Made by a program: the position numbers and the translations under genes
Part shown: positions 1 through 5,818 of the stretch, piece after piece
How positions within the stretch are numbered: position 1 is the first letter of the stretch
Layout: each line of letters starts with the position of its first letter
Origin: Firmicutes bacterium UBA3738
Lineage (GTDB): Bacteria > Bacillota > Clostridia > Peptostreptococcales > Anaerovoracaceae
Length of the DNA stretch: 17,324 nucleotides
Direction of reading: 5' to 3'
Assembly (NCBI GenBank): GCA_002372505.1
Contig: DFGY01000101.1
Coordinates: 1-17,324, forward strand
Notes under the pieces: model-generated
Databases searched by the model: none
What the model was told of the DNA's origin: nothing
The model's input: the letters and a program-made list of their open reading frames with translations, nothing else

Positions 1-68
1 ACATCCCTGTAAAAACGGATCATCTTTCCCATGTCCTCGACCAATAATCCAAAACCATCTAATCTCAT
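1..68 (-). CDS. VOC (glyoxalase-like) family protein, N-terminal fragment cut by the window edge
   Basis: Only the first 22 codons are present, beginning MRLDGFGLLVEDMGKMIRFY and continuing R-D-V. This matches the opening beta strand and first helix of vicinal-oxygen-chelate (glyoxalase/bleomycin resistance) proteins, which typically read 'G-hydrophobic-V-x-D-M-x-x-x-I-x-F-Y-x-x-V'. The ATG shares its A with the TAA stop of the upstream rlmD fusion gene (TAATG), and a GGAGG at 78-82 lies 9 nt before the start, so it is translationally coupled. In Clostridia, VOC genes of this type often follow WYL/YafY-type regulators; here the preceding ORF ends with just such a regulator's C-terminus (see the fusion finding). 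The substrate cannot be told from this fragment. Confidence 0.7.
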   Translation of the reverse strand, partial: MRLDGFGLLVEDMGKMIRFYRD

Positions 69-1921
69 TATGCTAATCCTCCATAAATTTTTAATGTTTC
101 TTCAGCATTCCTGCGGATAATTCCCCGCGCTTCTGCAGGCTCCAGCACCTCAGCCTTTGCCCCAAAAATCATGAGCCATGTCACAAGGTTTTCCATATCC
201 GTGTAATCCGCCGTAAAGAGCAGCCTTCCGTCATCGATTTCTGTAAAACAATGCGGTCCGAATTCTTCAACCAGCCGCCACTTCATATCCGGTGTAAAAA
301 GAGCCTTGATAGCTTTTCTCTTATCCTCCGGACACTGAGGAACTCTGTTTCCCTCTGTCTTCGGAAGATTGTAATTGATTCTCTCCACAATTCCGCATTC
401 TCTCTTGACCTGGGCGATGTAAAGGTTCGATACCTTCAGCCCGATTTTTTCCAACACGTAGGACTTGATTTCTTCATAGGTTGCCTTGGTTTCCGCACTG
501 GATACTTCAAGCTCTGAGATATCCAGATCCACTTCGATTGTCGTGTCTGGCTTGCGTTGGGACAAAAGGCAAACCGTCTCCACATGGCAAGTATGCGGGA
601 ACATATCCACAGGCGTTCCTTCGATGAATTCGTATCCGCCTTCTCTTAGTATTGCTATATCCCGCGCAAGGGTTGCCGGGTCGCAGGACACGTAAACTAT
701 GCGGCCGGGACTGACCTCAATAAGTGCATCCAGCAGCTCAGGTGTGCATCCGGCTCTTGGCGGGTCCACTATAGCCACGTCGGCTTTCTTTGCCCTTTCG
801 CATAAGTCTGGATCGTAACGCTCTTCGCCGTCAAGCAATCCCGGCATTACTTCTTCCGATTTTCCGAGAATGTATCTGGCACCAACCACTCCATTTATTA
901 CTGCATTTCTGTTGGCATCGAGAATGGCCTGAGGCTCTGTTTCGATTCCGAGAGCAAAAGCTCCGGTTGACATAACTTTTTTTATCATCCATAAACCGAT
1001 GGTTCCTGCTCCGCAGTAAAGATCGAGGATGGTCTCTCCACCCTTCAAATCAGCGTACTTAAGCACTTTGTCGTACAGTTTTTCCATCATTATCGGATTT
1101 ACCTGGTAAAAGCTGCGGGGTGATATTTCAAACTTTACGCCGCCAATTTCTTCATCGATGGTTGGCTTACCGGCAATGAGCTCAGGACGTTTGCCGCCAT
1201 TATCAATGTAGATGCTCTCCAGAGAATAACCTGATTCATATACTGCATCGTCCAGCAGCTGAGCCAGAGTCTCTATTTCTGAAAGCATTCCCCTTTGATC
1301 AGATTCGGTTTCAAGAATGACCATAACCTCTCCCGTGCCGAAGGCTGTCCTTACGGTAGCGCTCTTTATTTTCTCGTTCTGCTTTAGCTTCCCGGTATTC
1401 ATGAAGTCTCTGAGAGCTGATATTGCAGCGCCTACCGGTGGCATTTGAAGGAGACAGTCAGAGCAATCAACTATATCCCGGCTGCCTCTTTTCGCAAATC
1501 CAATGCTTCCGTCCTTATCAACTTTTAGAACCGCCTTGTTGCGATAACGCCAGGGCTCTTCCATTCCCATAGTTTCACTTAGAGCGGGCTCACTGATTCC
1601 ACCCAGGCGCTCAAGCCTTGCCGCAACCTGGCTGCGTTTAAGCTCAAGCTGGGCACTATAATCAAACTCCAGGTAGTCGCAGCCACCGCATTCCGCGGAA
1701 TAAGGACATGGACTCTCTATGCGGCTCGGCGAAGGCCGGGTTAATTCCACTATCCTTCCCATAGCGAATCTTTTTTTCACCTTCGTAAGCTCCACTTCCG
1801 CCCGGTCTCCCGGCAGTGCACCACTGGCAAAGACAGTGAATCCGTCTGCCTTACCGATTCCCTGCCCTTTGTCGCTCATATCAACTATTTCAACTGTTAC
1901 AATCTGACCTTTTTCAAACAT
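68..1921 (-). CDS. rlmD: 23S rRNA (uracil-C5)-methyltransferase RlmD (RumA family), fused at its C-terminus to a WYL-regulator-like end domain
   Basis: SAM-dependent uracil-5 methyltransferase of the TrmA/RumA family, expected to modify 23S rRNA (the RlmD-type site is U1939 in E. coli numbering). Visible parts in order: TRAM RNA-binding domain at about residues 1-60; iron-sulfur cysteines C72, C78, C81 and a later Cys near 156; SAM loop L-D-L-Y-C-G-A-G-T near 298-307; 'DPPRAGC' motif; catalytic Cys413 in V-S-C-D-P. Residues 480-540 form a short module (E-I-K-x-Y-V-L-E then L-Y-I-A-Q-V-K-R and P-Q-C-P) that I know as a common tail of clostridial RlmD proteins. Residues 541-617 resemble the WCX end of WYL/YafY regulators (E-E-F-G, D-G-R-L-L-F, F-G-A-K-A-E-V-L-E-P). 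At 617 aa it is longer than usual for the family. The ATG at 1921 has no Shine-Dalgarno. Confidence 0.85.
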   Translation of the reverse strand: MFEKGQIVTVEIVDMSDKGQGIGKADGFTVFASGALPGDRAEVELTKVKKRFAMGRIVELTRPSPSRIESPCPYSAECGGCDYLEFDYSAQLELKRSQVAARLERLGGISEPALSETMGMEEPWRYRNKAVLKVDKDGSIGFAKRGSRDIVDCSDCLLQMPPVGAAISALRDFMNTGKLKQNEKIKSATVRTAFGTGEVMVILETESDQRGMLSEIETLAQLLDDAVYESGYSLESIYIDNGGKRPELIAGKPTIDEEIGGVKFEISPRSFYQVNPIMMEKLYDKVLKYADLKGGETILDLYCGAGTIGLWMIKKVMSTGAFALGIETEPQAILDANRNAVINGVVGARYILGKSEEVMPGLLDGEERYDPDLCERAKKADVAIVDPPRAGCTPELLDALIEVSPGRIVYVSCDPATLARDIAILREGGYEFIEGTPVDMFPHTCHVETVCLLSQRKPDTTIEVDLDISELEVSSAETKATYEEIKSYVLEKIGLKVSNLYIAQVKRECGIVERINYNLPKTEGNRVPQCPEDKRKAIKALFTPDMKWRLVEEFGPHCFTEIDDGRLLFTADYTDMENLVTWLMIFGAKAEVLEPAEARGIIRRNAEETLKIYGGLA

Positions 1922-1927
1922 GAATGC

Positions 1928-1957
1928 ATTATATCATAGAAATACTTTCACAAACAA
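1928..1957 (-). promoter_or_regulatory. Predicted promoter of rlmD giving a leaderless mRNA
   Basis: On the minus strand, an extended -10 TGATATAAT (hexamer TATAAT at 1928-1933) is preceded, after 18 bp, by a weak -35 TTGTTT (1952-1957). Only 6 nt separate the -10 from the rlmD ATG at 1921, so transcription should start at or next to the A of the ATG. The -10 overlaps the TAA stop of the DUF2812 gene (1929-1931), so read-through with re-initiation is an alternative explanation. Confidence 0.45.
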
Positions 1958-3239
1958 TTCTCATCTCATCATCTGTACAGCCATCATCGAGGTATACTCT
2001 GGCTATCCGGTCCTTGAAGCATAGTATCCATTCGCTGTTTTCAAAGTCTTCATCTCCCGGATCTTCTAGTTTGTATTTATATGCTTTGACTACCGGAAGT
2101 TTAGATTCTTTTACTTTCTCAAAACCTTCATCAGGTGTATCACCATAAATACTTCCGAGAATGCCTCCCTCATCGATTATACCTTTCAGGCACCATTTGT
2201 AAAAAAAGCCTTTGTAAGCATCCGCTGTGTTGAATTTGTAAAGATCGTAGTCTACATCAATCTCTTTACCATTCTCTTTTATCGGTTTGTCTGAATGATC
2301 ATGTGAAAGGAAAATCGTCTCTTTATGTTCATTAATATATTCTTCCTCATCTTCCGAAGCATTAAAAATGAGAATAACCGGCACCGAAGTAATCGCAATG
2401 ACAATTAGGAAGGTCGCAACCACAGTTATGCCTAGGTTTTTTCCTCTGGATACACCCATCTTCTGCATTTTTCTCGACAATCCATTCACAGCCAAAATAG
2501 TAAGTATCGCTACTATTACAGCAGATACCATAATAAGAGATTCCTCTGATAACGGATTAAGTATCGCCGGCATAAAACACAGCGGCCATACGACAAGGAG
2601 AAAAATAGTAACTGTTCTGGACACTTTACCATAGGGCTTGGCCGATTTCATACATCCCTCATCTCTTACAGACTTATTTGACCTAAGGACCCAAAGACCG
2701 TAACAGGCCAGATCCATAAGTATTAAACAAATAGCAGTCGTAGTCATGAGAACTGCGAAAATTAGTGCGTAGTCTGAAAGAATCAATGCAGGGTTCTTTA
2801 TGAGAGTAAACACATTGTCATTTATAAATAATATCATCAGAAGCAATACTATATTAGGTGCAATAAAAGCACCTGCCATGCTCCTCTTTATACTGCTGTA
2901 CTTTATTTCTTCATCCGTATCTATTGGAACGGCACCGGGATCATCGTTGGCATAAACCTGCATTTTACCCTTGCCGCATACTCTTTTCCATCCTGTTCCC
3001 TCACAAAATTGAGCGAATTCATTTTTCAGATCGCTTTCGTCAGGATCATATGCCGACGCATTAGGAAAGTAGACGACAGAGTACTTCATATCACAAGGAT
3101 TACCCTTTCTGAATTTCCAAAAAGCCGTACCAACGTCTTCAAGTATCCAGCCGTCTTTTGCCATATCCCTAAACATCTCTTCCAGATATTCATAATCAAA
3201 AGGCAAAAAGATTAACGGTTTCCTTTTATACTCACTCAT
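1929..3239 (-). CDS. DUF2812 domain-containing membrane protein
   Basis: A 436-residue protein. Residues 1-112 match the DUF2812 pattern: an aromatic-rich start (F-L-P-F-D-Y-E-Y-L-E), 'M-A-K-D-G-W-I-L', and a F-x-K...Y-x-V-x-Y-F stretch. Hydrophobic segments follow at about 121-140, 154-185, 209-228, 234-252 and 269-292, predicting five or six membrane passes. Residues 293-436 form a charged soluble tail opening with the acidic run E-D-E-E-E. The biochemical role of the family is unknown. The ATG overlaps the padR stop (ATGA), with AAGGGG 6 nt before it, so it is coupled to padR. PadR/DUF2812 pairs are common in Firmicutes, and some PadR circuits respond to envelope stress or cationic drugs; that role here is inference. 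Confidence 0.75.
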   Translation of the reverse strand: MSEYKRKPLIFLPFDYEYLEEMFRDMAKDGWILEDVGTAFWKFRKGNPCDMKYSVVYFPNASAYDPDESDLKNEFAQFCEGTGWKRVCGKGKMQVYANDDPGAVPIDTDEEIKYSSIKRSMAGAFIAPNIVLLLMILFINDNVFTLIKNPALILSDYALIFAVLMTTTAICLILMDLACYGLWVLRSNKSVRDEGCMKSAKPYGKVSRTVTIFLLVVWPLCFMPAILNPLSEESLIMVSAVIVAILTILAVNGLSRKMQKMGVSRGKNLGITVVATFLIVIAITSVPVILIFNASEDEEEYINEHKETIFLSHDHSDKPIKENGKEIDVDYDLYKFNTADAYKGFFYKWCLKGIIDEGGILGSIYGDTPDEGFEKVKESKLPVVKAYKYKLEDPGDEDFENSEWILCFKDRIARVYLDDGCTDDEMRIVCESISMI

Positions 3240-3556
3240 ATCTGTCCCCTTTCAAAATATCTGTCATAATCTTTTATCTGAGCTTTAAGTCGCTCATATT
3301 CTTCTGCAAGTACCTTCTCCCCGATATCTGTAATCATATAACTGCGCTTTCTTCCCTCCACCTTCGTTTCTTCTATCATTCCCGCTTCGGAAAACTGCTC
3401 CAGCAGATTATACAGAGTACCCGGCCCGATTCTCACACGTCCATCAGTCATCTCTGCGACTAATTCCATAATGTCGGTGCCGCAACACTCCCTTTTCATA
3501 CAGATGAGAATGTAATACATTTGTTCCGTTAATGTCTTGAATTTATCCCGCGACAT
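3236..3556 (-). CDS. PadR family transcriptional regulator
   Basis: A small winged-helix repressor of about 106 aa. It shows the PadR layout: an N-terminal helix 'L-T-E-Q-M-Y-Y-I-L-I-C-M', the recognition part 'R-I-G-P-G-T-L-Y-N-L-L-E-Q-F', the wing 'K-V-E-G-R-K-R-S-Y-M-I-T-D-I-G', and a C-terminal dimerisation helix. I chose the ATG at 3556 (MSRDKFK...) because AGAAGGTGA sits immediately upstream at proper spacing; the frame is also open from a GTG at 3565, but that codon lies inside the Shine-Dalgarno. It is the first gene of an operon with the DUF2812 membrane protein. Operator-like palindromes overlap its promoter, so autorepression relieved by an effector is likely. The effector is unknown. 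Confidence 0.88.
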   Translation of the reverse strand: MSRDKFKTLTEQMYYILICMKRECCGTDIMELVAEMTDGRVRIGPGTLYNLLEQFSEAGMIEETKVEGRKRSYMITDIGEKVLAEEYERLKAQIKDYDRYFERGQI

Positions 3557-3575
3557 AGTAATCACCTTCTTGCTT

Positions 3576-3608
3576 TAAGTTAAATATCGAATATCGATAT
3601 TTAACTTA
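3576..3608. promoter_or_regulatory. 33-bp perfect inverted repeat, probable PadR operator (site 1)
   Basis: TAAGTTAAATATCG, 5-nt centre AATAT, then the exact complement CGATATTTAACTTA: 14-bp arms. It lies just downstream of the -10 of the padR promoter, at the expected transcription start and in the 5' leader. Its core TATCGAATATCGATA (3585-3599) reappears in reverse orientation at 3617-3631. Confidence 0.7.
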
Positions 3609-3609
3609 C

Positions 3610-3638
3610 ATCATAATATCGATATTCGATAATGTCAA
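3610..3638 (-). promoter_or_regulatory. Promoter of padR-DUF2812 operon
   Basis: Near-consensus sigma-A promoter read on the minus strand: -35 TTGACA (plus coordinates 3633-3638), exactly 17 bp spacer, -10 TATGAT (3610-3615). The spacer contains an operator copy, so bound repressor would block RNA polymerase. Confidence 0.8.
3617..3631. promoter_or_regulatory. Second operator copy (site 2) in the promoter spacer
   Basis: TATCGATATTCGATA is the exact reverse complement of the core of site 1 (3585-3599) and sits between the -35 and -10. The two core centres are 32 bp apart, about three helical turns, so cooperative binding of two PadR dimers on one DNA face is plausible. Confidence 0.65.
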
Positions 3639-3677
3639 CAGAAATGTTTTCAAATCATGAAGCTCTGCCATAAACTA

Positions 3678-3706
3678 TGGACAACAACCCTTCCCTGCAT
3701 TAAACT
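3678..3706 (+). promoter_or_regulatory. Predicted promoter of tcdA, leaderless
   Basis: TGGACA (3678-3683), 17-bp spacer, TAAACT (3701-3706). The ATG begins at 3713, 6 nt after the -10, which is where transcription should start. There is no Shine-Dalgarno before the ATG (the preceding bases are CATTAAACTATCATT), which supports a leaderless transcript. Confidence 0.5.
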
Positions 3707-3712
3707 ATCATT

Positions 3713-4516
3713 ATGCAGAATCAATTCCAGAGAACAGAATCAATACTCGGTCCTGAATCGACGGCTCGGCTGAAAGAATGCCATGTCATAGTTTTCGGAT
3801 GCGGCGGAGTCGGCGGCTACGTCATTGAATCCCTTGTACGAAGCGGTGTAGGAAAAATCGATATAGTAGACAGCGACGAAGTGGATATAACAAATCTGAA
3901 TAGGCAAATCATCGCAACTCATGACACTGTTGGAAGAAGCAAGGTGGATGTCTTTGAAGAAAGAATAAAAAGCATAAATCCCAATGTGGTTTTACGGACA
4001 TTTAACGGCACATACCTTTCTATGGAAGCATATGAAAAGCGCACATCTTCAACACCTGACTCACCTTGTGCACCAAGTGACACTTTAGACAGCAATTTGC
4101 TCACCTGCAATGATTTTAACTTCGCAGGTTACTATTACATTATTGACGCCATAGACACCGTTTCATCCAAAATCGATTTAGTCCTTCAGGCGGAAAAGTC
4201 CGGCACGCCTATAATTTCCGCAATGGGCTGCGGCAATCGCATGGATCCATCAAAGCTGACATGCACCGATATTTTTAAAACCCACACAGACCCGCTGGCA
4301 AAGGTAATGCGCAAGGAACTTAAGTCCCGTGGAATAAAAAAACTTGATGTAGTTTACTCAACAGAAGAACCCATAAAACCAAACTTTGAAGGGCTTAGCG
4401 GCGAACTACCTGCACGCAAAAACGCCCCGGGTTCCTCACCCTTTGTGCCGGCATCCGCAGGACTGTTAATCGGGTCAATTGTGGTTAAAAACCTATTGAA
4501 AAAGAATCCTAAATGA
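3713..4516 (+). CDS. tcdA: tRNA threonylcarbamoyladenosine dehydratase TcdA (CsdL/YgdL), ThiF/E1-like family
   Basis: E1-like ATP-dependent enzyme that cyclises t6A37 of ANN-decoding tRNAs to ct6A. Seen in the 267 aa: start 'Q-R-T-E-S-I-L-G' typical of the family, nucleotide-binding loop G-C-G-G-V-G at 29-34, acidic 'V-D-S-D-E-V' at 52-57, 'N-L-N-R-Q' at 61-65 with the conserved Arg, 'Y-I-I-D-A-I-D-T-V-S-S-K' and 'S-A-M-G-C-G-N-R-M-D-P'. Compared with the family a stretch of some 20 residues rich in Ser, Thr, Pro, Asp and Asn (S-S-T-P-D-S-P-C-A-P-S-D...) is inserted before 'YYYIIDAIDT', probably a surface loop. The start matches the family N-terminus although it has no ribosome site. It is transcribed alone, divergent from padR, and closed by a hairpin terminator at 4574-4606. 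Confidence 0.9.
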   Translation: MQNQFQRTESILGPESTARLKECHVIVFGCGGVGGYVIESLVRSGVGKIDIVDSDEVDITNLNRQIIATHDTVGRSKVDVFEERIKSINPNVVLRTFNGTYLSMEAYEKRTSSTPDSPCAPSDTLDSNLLTCNDFNFAGYYYIIDAIDTVSSKIDLVLQAEKSGTPIISAMGCGNRMDPSKLTCTDIFKTHTDPLAKVMRKELKSRGIKKLDVVYSTEEPIKPNFEGLSGELPARKNAPGSSPFVPASAGLLIGSIVVKNLLKKNPK

Positions 4517-4573
4517 GTTATCATTGTGTCAGGAAGGAAGTCGCTTAAACGACTAACTCAACCTTTATGGGCT

Positions 4574-4606
4574 GCCGCCTTAGTTCTGGGCTTTGGCGGC
4601 TTTTTT
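4574..4606 (+). terminator. Intrinsic terminator of tcdA
   Basis: GCCGCC (4574-4579), 15-nt loop, GGCGGC (4595-4600), followed directly by six T. It reads as a terminator only on the plus strand. The stem also contains the last codons and stop of the oppositely oriented 38-codon ORF. Confidence 0.8.
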
Positions 4607-4696
4607 ATTGAAGCTTATTGTCACTCTTAGAATCTTACGATTCCATGTTAGAGTCACTCTAATCATCTCAGACTCTCCTTTCCTCAATCTTACCAT
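4580..4696 (-). CDS. 38-aa small basic protein of unknown function, possible type I toxin-like peptide
   Basis: The ORF starts MVRLRKGESEMIRVTLTW and ends K-K-A-A-K-A-Q-N. It is preceded by a perfect anti-16S match AAGGAGGTGAT (4701-4711) with 8 nt between GGAGG and the ATG at 4696; an in-frame ATG at 4702 is inside that site and unlikely. A strong promoter lies at 4780-4808. Residues 11-32 are two copies of an 11-residue unit: MIRVTLTWNRK and ILRVTISFNKK, an alternating pattern that could form a beta hairpin. No signal peptide or membrane helix is visible, unlike the Fst, TxpA and holin-like toxins. Net charge is strongly positive. Its mRNA ends can pair over about 24 bp. I do not recognise the family; the alternative is an unexpressed relic, but the ribosome site and promoter argue against that. 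Confidence 0.6.
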   Translation of the reverse strand: MVRLRKGESEMIRVTLTWNRKILRVTISFNKKAAKAQN

Positions 4697-4779
4697 GGCC
4701 ATCACCTCCTTGGCGGTAGGAATGTAGTAAAATGATTCGGTTGAGTCAGCCGCTTTTGCTTGTCCTTCCTGATGCCATC

Positions 4780-4808
4780 AGTATAACAGACAAGAAGATG
4801 CATATCAA
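4780..4808 (-). promoter_or_regulatory. Promoter of the 38-aa small ORF
   Basis: Minus strand: -35 TTGATA (4803-4808), 17-bp spacer, extended -10 TGTTATACT (hexamer at 4780-4785). Predicted start near 4773, exactly at the first base of the inverted repeat, so the repeat forms the very 5' end of the RNA. Confidence 0.7.
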
Positions 4809-4840
4809 CTAAAATTTGGAATTGTATCAAACAATTACAT

Positions 4841-5818
4841 TTACTTATAATCTGCAATCTCTATGTCATATTTTAATAATAAACTCTTCAGTTTATCTAT
4901 CTTTTCTTTACCGGGTCTGATGAATTCGGGATGCTCATATTCAATCCCAATAGCCTCGTACTTAATCCTTCCAAACTCGTGATATGGCAAGAGTTCCATC
5001 TGCGCCCCGGGTGCGTGCTCGCTTACAAAGCTGGCAGTCTGCTCTATGTTTTCCGCATCATCGTTTACGCCGCCGATAACGGGAATTCTCACAACCAGTT
5101 TTTTACGGGGAACAATTCCGGCAACCTTCGCTATGTTCTCTTTAATCAGAGCATTGGACACGCCTGTATATTCCTTATGCTTCTTATCATCGAAGATTTT
5201 CAGATCCATGAATATAAGATCCATACGCTCAAGCACTGAGCGGAGCTTATCAAACTCAAAGTACCCGGATGTCTCAAGCGCCATGTCATACCCCAGGTCG
5301 TAAATTCTCTCAGACAGGCAGTCAAGAAATTCAGATTGTGAGGTGGCTTCGCCGCCGGAGAATGTGACTCCTCCCCCGCTCTGCATGTAAAAGAGGCGGT
5401 GGCGCTGAACTTTTTCGATCACCTCATCTGCGTCCATTTCCCGGACCATGAAGGTCCGCGCTCCCACAGGACATACGTCTACGCACTTCCCGCAGGCATC
5501 GCATCCATCAGAAAGCGAGCTATGGTTTGAAACAATCTTAGCATCCGTATAATCATTTATATCCTGGCCGTTACCGAAATATCGGCCTTGATTCATATTT
5601 ATACCAATCCCTTTGGGACATACCTGGGCGCACTCACCGCAGCCTATGCATTTGCGCTTGTGCCAGCCCACCAGTTCAGACTTAAAGAAGCCCTCCGGAT
5701 TAGAGCACCATTTGCATCTCAGAGGGCATCCTGCCAAAAAGATTGTCGTCCTTATTCCATCACCATCGTTGACGGAAAAGGGCTGTACATCCATTACATA
5801 GCCTTTAGAATTCTTCAT
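4841..5818 (-). CDS. Glycyl-radical enzyme activating protein, radical SAM with two extra 4Fe-4S clusters
   Basis: Uses SAM and a reduced 4Fe-4S cluster to abstract hydrogen from the glycine of its partner. In 325 aa: radical-SAM CxxxCxxC at C31, C35, C38 followed by W-C-S-N-P-E; ferredoxin-like insert with C57-C60-C63-C67 and C106-C109-C112-C116; SAM 'GGE' motif in G-G-G-V-T-F-S-G-G-E; later 'D-L-K-I-F-D-D-K-K-H' and 'P-V-I-G-G-V-N-D' typical of the family. The insert marks it as an activase of an eliminase-type or decarboxylase-type enzyme, not classical PflA. The family's usual H-D-G-P-G-I-R-T-T reads N-D-G-D-G-I-R-T-T here. The ATG at 5818 lies 14 nt inside the end of the partner gene and has a poor ribosome site; a start at Met9 (5794, with AAAGG before it) is possible. 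Confidence 0.93.
   Translation of the reverse strand: MKNSKGYVMDVQPFSVNDGDGIRTTIFLAGCPLRCKWCSNPEGFFKSELVGWHKRKCIGCGECAQVCPKGIGINMNQGRYFGNGQDINDYTDAKIVSNHSSLSDGCDACGKCVDVCPVGARTFMVREMDADEVIEKVQRHRLFYMQSGGGVTFSGGEATSQSEFLDCLSERIYDLGYDMALETSGYFEFDKLRSVLERMDLIFMDLKIFDDKKHKEYTGVSNALIKENIAKVAGIVPRKKLVVRIPVIGGVNDDAENIEQTASFVSEHAPGAQMELLPYHEFGRIKYEAIGIEYEHPEFIRPGKEKIDKLKSLLLKYDIEIADYK

Larger units (their letters stand above)
4529..4772 (-). repeat. Inverted repeat (35 and 34 nt) enclosing a small transcription unit
   Basis: Left arm 4529-4563, right arm 4739-4772, opposite orientation. The outer 10 nt (TCAGGAAGGA) are identical and the inner 14 nt match (CGACTAACTCAACC against CGGCTGACTCAACC) at 12 of 14; the 10-11 nt between differ. 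Both mismatches become G-U pairs in the minus-strand RNA but A-C mismatches in the plus-strand RNA, which hints that a stem in the minus-strand RNA is what is conserved. I see no clear target-site duplication outside the arms, so an RNA element is at least as likely as a transposon. Nothing else in 4517-4840 looks coding. Confidence 0.7.

Noticed and set aside
4529..4772. Insertion sequence with terminal inverted repeats
   Set aside because: No transposase, no target-site duplication seen, and the arm mismatches keep pairing only in RNA of one strand; kept as an RNA/small-protein unit, though a mobile origin is not excluded.
4820..4836. Possible terminator after the activase gene: AATTGT-N5-ACAATT
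   Set aside because: A 6-bp AT-rich stem with the T run displaced by five bases is too weak to call; it may still slow transcription before the small ORF unit.
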